A stretch of 64,000 nucleotides of DNA from Inia geoffrensis (GCA_036417435.1 CM070901.1:52359001-52423000), one strand, 5' to 3'; counted from the stretch's first letter, positions 33,440 to 44,937 are shown. The notes: generated from the letters alone by a model not told the origin. Numbers and translations: made by a program.

Positions 33440-33730
33440 GGGAGATGGCAGAAGGCCTGGAGTCAGGGAGGTCTAAGCTCGAGGTGTAGCCTTGGCCCCA
33501 ACTCATTGTGTAACAGAGGGCCAGACACTTCTCCATGGGCCTCAGTTTTCTCATCTGTAAAATGAGAGACTGTTGAAATATGTGAACGTGTGTATATGTA
33601 TAACTAATTCACTTTGTTATAAGGTAGAAACTGACACACCATTGTAGAGCAATTATACCCCAATAAAGATGTTAAAAAAAAAAAAAATGAGAGACTGTTG
33701 AACCAGATCAGAGATTTTAAATTGACTGCA
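33440..33730 (+). mobile_element. MIR SINE, split by a tiny L1 insertion
   Basis: 'gcctggagtcagggaggtct' and 'cctcagttttctcatctgta' mark the MIR core. It is interrupted at 33578-33683 by an L1 tail and resumes at the second copy of the duplication. Confidence 0.55.
33578..33683 (+). mobile_element. Ultra-short young LINE-1 3' tail insertion
   Basis: About 106 bp: the last roughly 90 bp of the L1 3' end ('cactttgttataaggtagaa', 'ccccaataaagatgtt') plus an A tail. A perfect 19-bp duplication, aaaatgagagactgttgaa, lies at 33559-33577 and 33684-33702. It is nearly identical to the tail of L1 copy 2. The perfect duplication and low divergence suggest a recent event. Confidence 0.95.
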
Positions 33731-34279
33731 TACAGGTTGAATGCAACCTTCCCAGGTGTTTTATTTGTATCTTTTAAAAATCTGAGTATTTTTAAATTGG
33801 CAGACATCATATAAAAATCAGTATAGCTTCTTTTGACAATCAGATGTGGCAGCCATAGGGCACTCCAACTCCTTTGCTGGCAGTGGGCTGTAGAGAGTGT
33901 GGCCACACCATTACCATGAACCGTCCAGTGTGCCTCCTCTCCATCCATACCATATTGGCTTCTGACACTGAGGCTGAGTGCCAGGGGCCCTTGATCACCC
34001 TCTCACACTGCAGATTTCCTGATGGTAGAGAAGTATTTCTCTGTATCCACATTTCCATCAGTCGAGAGATCCAGATGAATGGCTTTTCCTATGCCTAGCT
34101 GGGTTCACTCACTTACATGGCCTGCCTGGGCCCTCCAGAGTTTTGCTTTTGTGATGGCTGAGTCAGAAGACTGCTCATCTCTATGATGCTAATAATCTAG
34201 GTGCCAGAGAAAAAGGCTGCGTCTGCCAGAGGCTGATTTGACCTGTGTCTGCAGGCAAGCTCTCCACATGTCCTTCAAG

Positions 34280-34560
34280 GCTCACCAATCCACCATGTTC
34301 CAGACCTGTTATAGGGATACCTCACAATTCATAGGATGAGATTCACAGCCTGTCTTATAGCTCCTTATAACCTGATCCTCCCCCGTCCCCTGCCTCCAAT
34401 TTTCTCAGTCCTCAGATCTCTTGCCCTTGTCTTTCTATACATCTCCACGATTCCTGCTGCAGAATGTTTTACCCTTCAACTCCTGCCAGGGCTACCCTTC
34501 CTGAGGTTTTTGTGGGAGTTTATTATAGCAGCCTGTCCTTCATCTGGACTTTACTGCTCT
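34280..34560 (+). mobile_element. L2 LINE fragment (tentative)
   Basis: 'ttatagctccttataacctg', 'gcctccaattttctcagtc', 'tgctgcagaatgtttta' and 'gccagggctacccttcctg' resemble the L2 3' third in the right order. Confidence 0.45.
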
Positions 34561-34599
34561 CTCCAGCATGATTCATGCGTTAGTTCTGCAAAGCATTTT

Positions 34600-35820
34600 C
34601 AGAGCCTTGTTTGCTATGGAAGGGAACTAGGAAACAAAGCAGCATGTTGTCTTAAATCTGGTCCCTCTCATAAGGGGGCTAGTTAATTTTTAAAATTGTA
34701 ATCCTCCAGTAATGGACCATCTGAAAGGACAGCCCCTCTCTCAGTTGGAGCCTCCTGTGACACAGTGACGTGTCACGTGTCCTGACGCATGCCTGCCTGG
34801 TCACCTTTCAGGGAAATCGTCCTCTCCCATTCCCCTGGTCTCCAAGTCTCAATGTTCCTTGTCCTTTCCAGATGCTTCTAACTGAAGCCGGAGAGTGATG
34901 CCATTTCATCACTGCTCCATCCCCAACAATTGTCTTAACGCCCCAGGGGCTACCAGCTCACGTGGAAGGCCAGGTTCTACTAATGGTACTTAGCTGAATA
35001 AGCTAATGATGGAGAGGGGCAAGATCTCTCACAAGCAAAAGAAGCTTTTGCTTTTATTTTAATTTCTATTTATTCTTTGATATTCTGGAGCTTCCTTAGT
35101 AGGTACCAAGCTAAGTAAGTTTTAAACAATATAAAAACTACAGAAAAGTTTACTCTTTCTTGGATCCTTAGTTGTGTGCAGTTCAAGTCAACAAACAGCT
35201 GGGAGTATCTCCTGGGGCCCTGGCTCTGCTTGCACTCAGTTTTGATCCAACAAAATGTGGAGATAATGCTGGCTTTCTAGAAAAGGTACACGAGATCAGC
35301 GGGGGCGGGGGGGGTGGTGCGGGAAGCAACACTCGAAAAGCAGGACAGAAGAAGTTTGGTAGACACAGAGGAAGGCAGATCGAGAGACAGGAAATGGCGA
35401 TTAAAGCATGAGATAATATTCTTGGTAGTTCAGCCTATGGATGATAGCAGACCAGAGGCTCTTGCAGACTCTGAGGACAAGAAGGATTTCTTGAAGACCC
35501 ATGTGGTTTCCTCAAAAGAAAATACTCGTTTCAAATGATGTCCTGTTAACCTTGCTCCCATTTTTCTCTATTCTCCATGTTAATGGGGCCACTATTCACC
35601 CAGCTGCTCAAGCCCGATGCTCAGATGCCCGCTGACCTCCATTCCCCCCCCTCCTCCCCCAGTCACCCGATTTAGTTGTCTCTGTTTGGTAAGTGCTGAA
35701 TCCATTCCTTCTTCTCCCTGCCCTGCCAGGTCCTGCCATTCCTTCTCCATGGGGATTTAAATCTGTTGTAAAGGTGTAAAGATCACTCAGGCAAAACCTG
35801 GCTTGTGTCAGGATTCCTTC
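34600..35820. other. Unique sequence, nothing recognised
   Basis: No gene or young repeat. A short G-rich run (gggggcggggggggtgg) lies at about 35299-35316 and a C-rich run near 35644-35660. Confidence 0.4.
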
Positions 35821-35828
35821 CAGCACCA

Positions 35829-35966
35829 CGTACACACACATACACACACACACACATACACACACACACTCACCCTCCACTGTCTCTCACACACATCCTC
35901 ACAACACCCTGTCACACATATACACACTCAGACTCTCACATATTCATCTTCATACACACATACCTT
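35829..35966. repeat. Imperfect (CA)n tract
   Basis: CACACA runs interrupted by TA, CT and CC over about 140 bp. Open frames through it are low-complexity artefacts. Confidence 0.9.
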
Positions 35967-35969
35967 CAC

Positions 35970-37200
35970 ACACACTGAGATCCCTACCACAGAACCTCAC
36001 TGATGCTGCACAACTTGTAATTGGCCTTTGAAGAAGGGCCTCTAAGCAGTCATATCCCAGAACCAGCCATTTGTCGGCTTTTCCTTTCTCAGGAACTTAT
36101 TTCGGTCTGCAGTTACTTAAGGACTGGTCTCGGGTCACAGGTCAATTTTCATCACGCGCCACCTTCAGGCTCCTTCTTCTTACTCCGCTATACATGAATT
36201 CTAGCCTGTAACATTACCCCTTCCTTACCTACGGCTACCCGCATCCTCGCTCATGGCAAGTTCCCTGTATGCATCCCTGTTCCCAGGAGAATAAATCTCA
36301 TATTATACAGAACTCCCACACCTGTGATATATAGGGCAGCCTCCACCATGGCCCTGGGAGGACTTCCCAGCACACTTCTGGTCTCTGATGCAGGAACAGC
36401 TCTATTCTCTTTGAGTGGAATACTCATTTCCAAGATATGTCCCCTCCCTGCCCAGCAGGGAGGAAATCGCCCCCCAAGAGGGTAAGGACTTTTGATCTGA
36501 CCAAGTGGCCCTGCCTGGTATTATCTAGTGAAGCTTCACTTCACTGGAGACATTATTATCCAGTTGAGGAAGTAATGAAATTACTCCGAAGTTAGAAATT
36601 GAATTAATTTAAACAATTATTACTATCATCCCCGGGAATGAGATGGAGTTGTTAGGTAAGATTGTATTTTTTTCCCTCTCTGAATGAATGATGAATCTCC
36701 TCTTTTTCTTTTCATTTTGAGCCTCAATAAGTAGAAAAATAGCAGCACATTTCTGAAGAGAGCTGGAAAATGAAAAAAGAATGATAATTCATTATTCGGT
36801 AACCAACTTCTCTTGCAAAAGCAGCAGATTCTGCCAAGAACACAGGGCTGTGGGGGAAACGCAAACTCAGACCCTGCCCAGCTCACACTTCTGGGGCGAA
36901 TTCTCTCCATAGAGACCTTATTAAGAGGAGAAAGACGGGAACCAGCATGGGGTACCACTCTTCACAGCCCCTCTACCTTTGTACAGCACATTAACATGCA
37001 GTCATTGTTTTATGGGTCAGCACTCCCTCCTCCCCAAACCCCGCTCTCAGGTTAAGAAGCCACCGTATAATCATCTGCCTTAAGGTTCCAGAATGGAACC
37101 GTCTCCACTGGGGCCTCTAAGTAGAGAGAAAGAGAAAACCTTTGCAAGAGGACACATCTGTGAAGCAGCCTCTATTCGTCAGTCTGTTCCTGCTCTGTGC
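35970..37200. other. Unique sequence with a conserved-looking block
   Basis: No gene recognised. The block 36520-36830 is free of repeats and dense in homeodomain-type TAAT/ATTA words, including the spaced palindrome taatgaaatta at 36573-36583. Conservation is not shown by this sequence alone. Confidence 0.35.
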
Positions 37201-37206
37201 TCCTGG

Positions 37207-38036
37207 GCTAGGCAGAATTCCAAGATGGTCCCCAAGATCCCCATCCTTCTACCACCTATTCAAGCAAACTCTGTACCTAGGTGTTTGAAGGGACTGTGTT
37301 AGAAGGGTGTTGTGAAGGGATCTTGCAGATGTAAATCAGTCGACTTACAAAAAAGAGAGTATCCTTGAGAAATCTGACGTAATCAGAGGAACCCTTAAAA
37401 GGCACTGGGCTCTTCCTAAAGAGTTTGAAGTGTGAGCAGGATTTAACCCTAGGGAGATTCTCTATTGCTGGCTTGAAGATAGAGAGGCCAGGGAATGAGG
37501 AAAATGCGTGACCTCTAGGAGCTGAGAGTAGCCCGTGGCTGATAGTCAACGAGGGAAAAAGGACCTTAGTCAGTGCTACGACCACAAGCAACTGAATTCT
37601 ACCACAACCAAGTGAGCTTAGAAGAGGATCCTGAGTTTCAGATGAGACTGCAGCCTGCCTGATACCTTGATTTTAGCCTTGGGTGACCCATGTGCAGAGA
37701 ACCCAGCCACACTGCCCTAGGACCTCTGACATACAGAACTGTGAGCTAATGAATGGGGTTTTTTTGTTGTTTTTTTTTTGCGGTACGCGGGCCTCTCACT
37801 GTCGTGGCCCCTCCCGTTGCGGAGCACAGGCCCCGGACGCGCAGGCTCAGCGGCCATGGCTCACGGGCCCAGCCTCTCCACGGAATGTGGGATCCTCCCA
37901 GAACGGGGCACGAACCCGTATTCCCTGCATCGGCAGGCGGACTCTCAACCACTGTGCCACCGGGGAAGCCCCTGAATGGGTATTTTTAAGCATTAAGTTT
38001 GTGTTCATTTGCTATGAAGCAACAGTCAACTGATAC
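37207..38036 (+). mobile_element. MaLR/MLT1-type LTR interrupted by a SINE
   Basis: 'aattccaagatggtcccca', 'tgcagatgtaaatcag', 'ccttgattttagccttggg', 'acagaactgtgagctaa' and, after the SINE, 'ttaagtttgtgttcatttgc' follow the order of a mammalian MaLR-type LTR end to end. Non-coding fossil; subfamily not certain. Confidence 0.55.
37765..37972 (-). mobile_element. CHR-type SINE inside LTR
   Basis: Antisense CHR SINE with a T tract on the left broken by one G. Short duplication around tgaatggg at 37750-37757 and 37973-37980, each followed by T-rich sequence. Confidence 0.9.
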
Positions 38037-38195
38037 AACTCTCATGGATCCCTACAGCAGTCTGCTGACAGAGCTGGACCGCTTACACAATCTACTCTGT
38101 GCAATGTTTCCAGGTGTGCACTTGTGCTCTGGCTCTCCCAGGTTTTAAGCCCCTCAAAGTCAAGGACTATGAATGCCTCACCTATGAGAGGGTGG

Positions 38196-38420
38196 GTTGT
38201 GGGATGGTTAAGAGCACTGAAGTCAAGCATCCTGTCTGAATAACTGTTCTACCGGCTACCTTGGGCGAATTCACCCCCTGAACTTTAGGTTTATTATTTT
38301 TAAGGTAAAGCAAATGACAACTGCCTCTCAGGATCACTGTGAGGATTAAATGAAACAATCATAGAAAACCAAATGCTGGGGTGAAGTAAATGATCAATAA
38401 ATGCATGGCAATTATCATTT
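38196..38420 (+). mobile_element. MIR SINE
   Basis: 'ggttaagagcactgaagtca', 'gaggattaaatgaaacaat' and 'gatcaataaatgcatggc' follow the MIR order. Confidence 0.65.
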
Positions 38421-38439
38421 GCTTTTAACCCATAAACGT

Positions 38440-38540
38440 GTATTAAGCAACTACTTTGTGCCCAGCTGGGATCTATGCTAGATGCTAGGGTTATGATGAC
38501 AAATGACACCAAGACCTGGCCTTCAATATTTACAGTCAGT
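38440..38540 (-). mobile_element. L2 LINE fragment, antisense
   Basis: 'gtattaagcaactactttgt', 'gcccag' and 'gctagatgctagggttatga' match the reversed L2 3' end. Confidence 0.5.
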
Positions 38541-38749
38541 CCAGTCCCCACAGTGTCTTGGGTAATGCTCTGTCCAAAGAAAGGACTTGGTGTCTTGGAG
38601 GTGACTGGTACTGGGGAGTAGGCTGTGGGCAGCTCCAGGCCATACCTAGAGACGTCCAGCAGGTACAACAGAAGAATCTAGGTACCCAAGCACATCCCGG
38701 AAGATCATGCTACCAGAACAGAGTCACTATGAAGATTAATTCACCAACT

Positions 38750-38860
38750 TGTTTGAGACTATGAATCACCTGAAAGGCCTTATTAAAATACAGGTTTGGG
38801 ATCCCACCCAAGACAGAGGAAGCTCCTGCTGTATATTTCATAAGCAGCCCACACTGGTCC
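38750..38860 (+). mobile_element. MER5-type hAT fragment (tentative)
   Basis: 'tgaatcacctgaaaggcctt' followed by 'attaaaatacagg' and 'gggatcccaccc' resembles the left half of MER5A-type elements. Confidence 0.35.
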
Positions 38861-38861
38861 T

Positions 38862-39330
38862 ATTCTAGTTATTTCTAGTTATGTAACAAACTACACCAAA
38901 ACTTAGAGGGTCAACACAACAGTCATTTTATTACATGTGCAGATTTTGTGGGTCACAAATTTGAGCAGGGCTTGACTATACAATTCTTCTGTTCCATGTG
39001 ATGCTGACTGAGGATCCCTGGTGGTGTTCAGCTAGCACATGGACCAGTCTGGAGGGCCCAGGATGGCTTCAGTTCACATGTCTGTCACCTTTATGGGGAT
39101 GCCACTCCAGGCTCCCAGAGAGAGTGTCCCAAGAGACAGAAAGAGGAAACTGCCAATTTCTCAAGGCCTGGGCCCCAACACTGGCTTAGTACACGTCCTC
39201 AGTATCCTATTGGACAAAGCAGTCACAGAGCCCACCCAGAGCCAGGGTGTTGGGACACAGACCAATAGGAAGAATGTAAAAATTGTGACCATATTTAATC
39301 TGCCACACAGCCTAAGAAAAATTAGGAAAT
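38862..39330 (-). mobile_element. Old interspersed repeat, LTR-like (tentative)
   Basis: 'agttatgtaacaaactacac', 'tggcttcagttcacatgtct' and 'caaggcctgggcccc' recur in a dispersed mammalian repeat I cannot name with confidence. No coding content. Confidence 0.35.
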
Positions 39331-39394
39331 ACTCTTTTTCCGAATATTGAATGGCTACAGTCTCTGACATGGCCAGTTTCTGAGCGTTCTAGAG

Positions 39395-39599
39395 CAGAGG
39401 TCAGCAAAGGTTTTTCTGTAAAGGGCCAAATAGTAAATATATTAAGTTTGCAAGCCACATATAGTTTCTGTCACATATTCTTTTTTTGTTTTATTTTAAA
39501 TTTTTTTTAAAATATGTGCAAACCATTCTCAGTTTGTGGGCTGTACAAAAATAGGCTGCAGACCAGATATGGCCAATGGGCTGCAGTTTGCTAACCCTG
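39395..39599 (+). mobile_element. Complete short hAT-type DNA transposon
   Basis: 205 bp, starting CAGAGGTCAGCAAA and ending TTTGCTAACCCTG, with inverted termini. It is flanked by 8-bp duplications ttctagag (39387-39394) and ttctagaa (39600-39607), which fit the hAT preference nTCTAGAn. A fossil non-autonomous element. Confidence 0.8.
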
Positions 39600-39689
39600 T
39601 TCTAGAATAATCTTTCATGACACAGAGTCTGGCTGAACTGTGAGTATGGTGACAACCTCTACCCATTGTGTTCCCTGAGTAGCAATAAC

Positions 39690-39835
39690 TCAGAAAATCT
39701 TAGAGCTAGAAAGGACCATGAGAGTCATCTACACCAATCCATCCAGTCTTCAGATGTGGAAACCGGAGTCCAGAGAGGTTAAGAGACCTGGCAGAAGAAC
39801 CATGATAATTAATAGTAGACTCACAGAGATCCCTA
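39690..39835 (-). mobile_element. MIR-like fragment (tentative)
   Basis: 'cagatgtggaaaccggagtc' and 'cagagaggttaagagacctg' are typical of the reversed MIR core-side sequence. Confidence 0.4.
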
Positions 39836-39901
39836 GACCTCCTCACTTCTAATCCAATGTTCTTCTCACTGCATCAGACTGTGTTTAAAAATGCTGCTTT
39901 C

Positions 39902-40114
39902 GGGCTTCCCTGGTGGCGCAGTGGTTGAGAGTCCGCCTGCCAATGCAGGGGACACGGGTTCGTGCCTGGGTTCGGGAAGATCCCACATGCCACGGAGCGG
40001 CTGGGCCCGTGAGCCATGGCCGCTGGGCCTGCGCGTCCAGAGCCTGTGCTCCACAGCGGGAGAGGCCGCAGCAGTGGGAGGCCCACGTACCACAAAAAAA
40101 TAAAAATTAAAAAT
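39902..40114 (+). mobile_element. CHR-type SINE
   Basis: Sense copy with an A-rich tail containing T. Duplication aaaaatgctgcttt (39887-39900) / aaaaatgctgtttt (40115-40128), 13 of 14 identical. Confidence 0.95.
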
Positions 40115-40589
40115 AAAAATGCTGTTTTCTTAGTCTTTAGAAATAGCAGTTATCTAGGAGTGAGGGTTAGACATAGCAACAGGGAAATATGCTTGGACCC
40201 TAGGACCTCGGAGTGTGTTTACCCCTGGCTGTGGTCCAGGTTATGAGTGCAGGGCAAGCTTGTGGCAATGCTGCTTGGCCTGTCTCTGCCTATTGGTTGG
40301 AACACCAGAGTGCAGTCTGTCACTTGTATTAGGACAGATCACTACCGGTATGGTTAGGATGCAGACCATATAAGGAAAAGGTGTATGGAGAGGTTACTCA
40401 AGGATCTGCAAGAGGTTGGCTGTGGTATCCATGTCTCCCACTGGAGAAAAGCTGTCAGGGTTTTAGGAATCACTTGTCTCCTTAGAGGAAGGTGTTTAGG
40501 GGAGATTCTCACTTTGCTGAATTCTTCCAGAAGCCTCTGATCTACGAGTATTTGCTTGCATGCACCAGGCTTTCTTGTGTCTCCGTGCC

Positions 40590-40990
40590 TCTGTGTATGC
40601 TGTCTCTTCTGCCTGGGAAGCAGCCTGTATGCCTTATTGGTCAACTTAAATAATATCTCCTCTGAGAAGCCTTTCCTGACCTTCCTAGGAAGATTAAGGC
40701 ACTTATCCTAGACCCTCACATCTTTTATATTTTATGTAAATAATACAAATAATCTGTCCCTAGGTCACTGAGCTTGACATAAATAGTAACTATTTCTGTT
40801 ACACATCTTTTTTTGTAGGCATTGTCTAATTATGTTGTATCGTTAATTGTTCATTTTCATGTCAATTTCCATATTAGATTGTAAGCTAGTTGATGGTAGA
40901 GTTAATACTTTTTTGTTTGCTTGTCTCCCCAGCCCCTACTATAAAGCCTGGTACAAGTAGGTGTTCACATAAATGTTAGCTGGATGAAGG
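40590..40990 (+). mobile_element. L2 LINE 3' end
   Basis: 'cttctgcctgggaagcagc', 'tcctctgagaagcctttcct', 'ttagattgtaagctagttg' and 'agcccctactataaagcctg' follow the L2 3' end, with a degraded terminus near 40970-40990. Confidence 0.65.
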
Positions 40991-41159
40991 AGTACATGAA
41001 TTTATGAAAATGGGTACATCTGCAGTGAGTACTAATACATTCCTCCAGGGTCAGGGCCCAGATGACTCTGCCTGGTAGTTCACGTCAACATTTTTTTTCA
41101 TTGTTGGCTTTGAAGAGTTGGAATCAATCGAAATGTTCCCATGAGGAACTTATGAAGTA

Positions 41160-41365
41160 CAGTTGACCCTTGAACAACACGGGTTTGAATTGTGTGGGTC
41201 CACTTACATGTGGTTTTTTTTCACTAAATCCATACTACAGTACTATACGATCTGAGGTTGGTTGAGTCTATGGCTGCAAAACCACGGATGCCCAGAGCAG
41301 ATGGTAACTTGGATTTTCACTGCACGGGGAGTGGACGGGGTGCCACGTTGTCCAAGAGTAAACTG
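41160..41365 (+). mobile_element. Tigger-type (Tc1/mariner) MITE, complete
   Basis: 206 bp with terminal inverted repeats CAGTTGACCCTTGAACAAC at the left and GTTGTCCAAGAGTAAACTG at the right. TA precedes the left end. Non-autonomous and heavily internally deleted. Confidence 0.75.
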
Positions 41366-41369
41366 CATT

Positions 41370-42540
41370 TTCATATGGGTCTCAAATGTTAGAACCATTT
41401 CTTTAAAGAGTTGCTTAGGCATAATTCTGTTCAACTGGCCTTGCAAGGCTTATCTTCTAAGTTGGGATTTGGGTATACTCATCTGCCCTTTCCAATGTCC
41501 TAAATACTGGGCCTTGAACCAATCATACATTCTGGCACTTTCAACGGAAAGCACACAAGGTCAACAGTTGGCTGTTGACAGGTTAGTTCATGAGATATTT
41601 TAGAACACTTGCTTAACATATAACTCATACTTTAGAGACACATCATTATAAAGTCCTGCTGGGGTCTTCTCAGTTGTATCTTGCCAGTCCTAGCTGCTCT
41701 TCCTGAGATCATACGTTTTGATTCAAAGTAACTAGACGCTGGCCTATCATTATCCCTTTCCACATAGCAGTTTTATTTTTTATATTGATTCCTGCCTTTT
41801 GCCCACATAATGCGAGCTTTGACTAGCTCCATCTTGACCTCTTGCAACTGCAATGCAGAGCAGCGAGGCATTATTGTTTTTCCAAGAGTTCTAGTAGACT
41901 TGACCAATTGCTTAATACTGATATGGATTCTAGGCCTTTGGAGGGATGAGTTCTCTGTGCCAAGGTAGAATGCTTTGCTTGTCTGCTTGCAGGGAGAAGG
42001 GAGGTTTGGTGATTGGTACAGTCCTTCCCAGCTGCCCATCCCTACAGCTATGCTGCTGTTGTTTTGCCATTGTTACAAATAACTAGTTGGAGGGAGAGTG
42101 CGGGCTTACAGTGGTATCAGACTATGTAGAGGGACTTAAAATGCTATGAACATGTTCAGACTTTCCCCACCTCTCAGGAACCTCCCCTTGCTGACTAGTT
42201 TCTCTGCAGGCAAGTATCCTCAAGCGGAGAGCCTGGGTCACAGGGGAAAGACAGCACCAGAGCAGGGATGCAGACTTTTTGTTTACAACGTGTACTTGTC
42301 TTTAGTTCCACAGTTTTGCTCGTTTTACATCTAGTCGAATTTCTCCCACCCCCAGAACCCAGGGATGGAAGAGGGGGCTGCCTGGAGTGTGACATTAACT
42401 GACCTCGTGTTGTTGCATTTTGGCAAAATGTTATGGCTATAAAAATGCAAGAATGCTCACTGAGGACAAATAAAGTAACACATACTCACACGGGACTCCT
42501 GTAGTAGAGACAAAGGACTGGTGATAGAGAGGTCTTTGTG
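41370..42540. other. Unique sequence, nothing recognised
   Basis: No gene, RNA or clear repeat. Short open frames only. Confidence 0.4.
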
Positions 42541-42549
42541 ATTTTCTGC

Positions 42550-42680
42550 TGCCGCTATATCTCATATTCTGACTGTGGACATTTTACTTCCTAACTTTGA
42601 ACCTCAGTGTCTGTCTCTGTAAATTGGAGGTAATATAGCACTTTGCTCGGCCACTCACATATCGTTTAGCACTGTTAAGT
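42550..42680 (+). mobile_element. MIR fragment
   Basis: 'ttttacttcctaactttgaa' followed by 'cctcagtgtctgtctctgta' and 'ggaggtaatatagcac' matches the MIR core-to-3' order. Confidence 0.45.
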
Positions 42681-42689
42681 TCTTAGAGC

Positions 42690-43425
42690 CTGTAGAGGTC
42701 AGGGCTGGCCTGAGGCAAAAGCGTACCCCATGCCATGTTCACATGCAATACCCTTGGAGGTCCACTTCCAATGCCAACTCTGTGTTCCTGGATGAGGGAC
42801 TCAGAGACAAGATGTAGCCAGCCTCTGAATGTCTCCCAGCTCACAAGTACAGAGTGAATGTCAAGTGGAATCCGGAGATTCCCCAGCAGGGAATTGGTAT
42901 AGGGAGTGGATGTTAGTACCTATGCTTTGTGAGACCCTAATCAAGACCCCAAATGACTGACCAGATCCCTGTTCTCCTCCACACACTCCCTGAAGGGTTG
43001 GCTGTGGTTGTCTTGTAGGAAGGAACATGTAAAGAAATATCACCTATGCTAAGGCACCAGTTACATGAAGGTTTTTGCTCCCTCCCCACTCCTGAATAGG
43101 AGTAAAGAGCTCCCGTCCTCTGGAGGTGAGAAGACGCACCTTCTTTGATGAGGAGGTCCAGAAAGGCATTTCTTCAGTGGCATTTTTTTTCCTAGAAGAA
43201 ATAACAGAAATCCCCACTCTCAGTGACAACAAAAAAGCGAAAAAAAGGATTCCATCGATGCAGAGAGGGTGTATCTGGCATGTCAGGATGCCCTTGATAA
43301 CTGCTGGAGGCCGAGCAGGCAGAAGCTGGAGATAAAAAAGAGAGAGAAGGAGGGAGGGAGGGGTGAGAGATGGCAGGGCAGGGAGGGACTTAGAGAGTCA
43401 GTAAATGTCTGCAGTGAAACACGCT
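42690..43425. other. Unique sequence with a GA-rich patch
   Basis: No gene recognised. A purine-rich patch lies at about 43334-43390. Confidence 0.4.
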
Positions 43426-43429
43426 AAAT

Positions 43430-43987
43430 CAGAGTCAACAAACCACAGCCCATGAACCAGATCCGGCCCACCACCTGTTTTTCCACAGCCCATGAGCTAC
43501 AAATTGTTTCTGCATGTTTGAACGAAAAAAATAAACTGAGGGGGCTTCCCTGGTGGCGCAGTGGTTGGGAGTCCGCCTGCCGATGCAGGGGACACGGGTT
43601 CGTTCCCCGGTCCGGGAGGATCCCACATGCCGCGGAGCGGCTGGGCCCGTGAGCCATGGCCGCTGAGCCTGCGCGTCCGGAGCCTGTGCTCTGCGACGGG
43701 AGAGGCCACAACAGTGAGAGGCCCACGTACCACACACACACACACAAAAAATAAATAAACTGAGGAATAATAGTTTGTGCCGTATGAAAATTACATGAAA
43801 TCCGAATGTCAGTGTCCATAAATAAAGTTTTCTTGGAATGCAGCTCTGCCCACTGTTTACTGACTACCACTGCCTTTGGACCTCAGCGGCAGGGTTGAGC
43901 AGGTGTGACAGAAGCCATATGGCCCCAAAATCAAAACAAATTACTATCTTCCCCTTTACTGGCAGAGTTGCTACCTGCTGACCCCTG
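43430..43987 (+). mobile_element. hAT-type DNA transposon split by a SINE
   Basis: Related to the element at 39395-39599 but longer. It opens with 'cagagtcaacaaaccacagc', includes 'aataaagttttcttggaatg' and 'ggcagggttgagcaggtg', and ends 'gttgctacctgctgacccctg'. Possible 8-bp duplication cgctaaat / cactaggt (5 of 8). A CHR SINE occupies 43542-43753. Confidence 0.65.
43542..43753 (+). mobile_element. CHR-type SINE with (CA)n in its tail
   Basis: Sense copy. The A-tail contains an uninterrupted (CA) run at about 43730-43745 before the A-rich end. Perfect duplication aataaactgagg at 43530-43541 and 43754-43765. Confidence 0.95.
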
Positions 43988-43999
43988 CACTAGGTAGCA

Positions 44000-44930
44000 T
44001 GTTAAAAGCTGGTCTGTCAATTGGATTTAGAAGTCTCAATTTCCCCAAGAAGCACTTAGCAGTTCTTTGTTATTGTGCAGCTTTTCTGGTAAATTGAGGG
44101 CCAGTGCTGCAAAGACAGGTAGAGGAAGGCCTTCCCATGCTCTCTCCTGCTCTCCTCTGCCCCTCAGCCACCTGCATTCCCTGCACATCTCAAGCCACTC
44201 TTTTTGGAAGTCAGCCTGCCAGTGGAACTCAGTGTACGCGAGAGTTTCGTTTGAGCAATCACATGGGGATGATATCCAACTTTTGGAAATATCACAGAAA
44301 AATAAAGTTATATATGGAAATATGTGTGAAATGTGTTACAATGATTTCCATTTCTTACAAAGAAACTATAAGCACAGCACAGCCATATTTGAATCATTGA
44401 ATGTATATTAATCACAGTGTGATATGTGATGTTATTAAACTTCATCATAATAGCATGTGTTTGATAGCATGTGTTGTAGATAGTCTGGCTAATTAATCAC
44501 ACTTGTGGTATGTATTTTGTATTGCTGCAGTGAATACTGCTATATTTGACACAGTTGCTGTACCTCGTGAAGCACAATATTAGGTATTCAAAGATGCATG
44601 TTTTCCCCAATGGCATTTTTTATCCCGTTAACACTTGCAAAATGGCTGTTGGACAAGAAACTAACATTACCCACACTAGAATTGCCTCCATTCCCACTAC
44701 CCTTCACCAACTAGATCTTTCTTTAATTAGGTTCCTGTGTAAACTAGGGATTTTTTTTAATAGTTTTTTTTTGCTATTGTTGGCAGTTTGCTTTACTTTT
44801 AAGTGACTGGCTGAATCCTCATGTATTCCCCGAGGAACTTGTTACATAATCCAGAGGCAGGTTTTTTAACTCAGGGGAATCTAGCTCAGTTGGAAGGACA
44901 GGAATGTATCGAGAGGGCGAGGGAGCAATA
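44000..44930. other. Unique sequence, nothing recognised
   Basis: No gene or repeat recognised. AT-rich from 44270 on. Confidence 0.4.
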
Positions 44931-44937
44931 AAGTAGT

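Noticed and set aside
35829..35966. Regularly spaced repeats suggestive of an array
   Set aside because: Impure CA repeat with no conserved unit and spacer structure. This is mammalian DNA, so no CRISPR array is expected.
39902..39975. tRNA-like A-box and B-box (possible tRNA gene)
   Set aside because: They are the Pol III promoter of the SINE head. The cloverleaf is not maintained and the body continues as a SINE.
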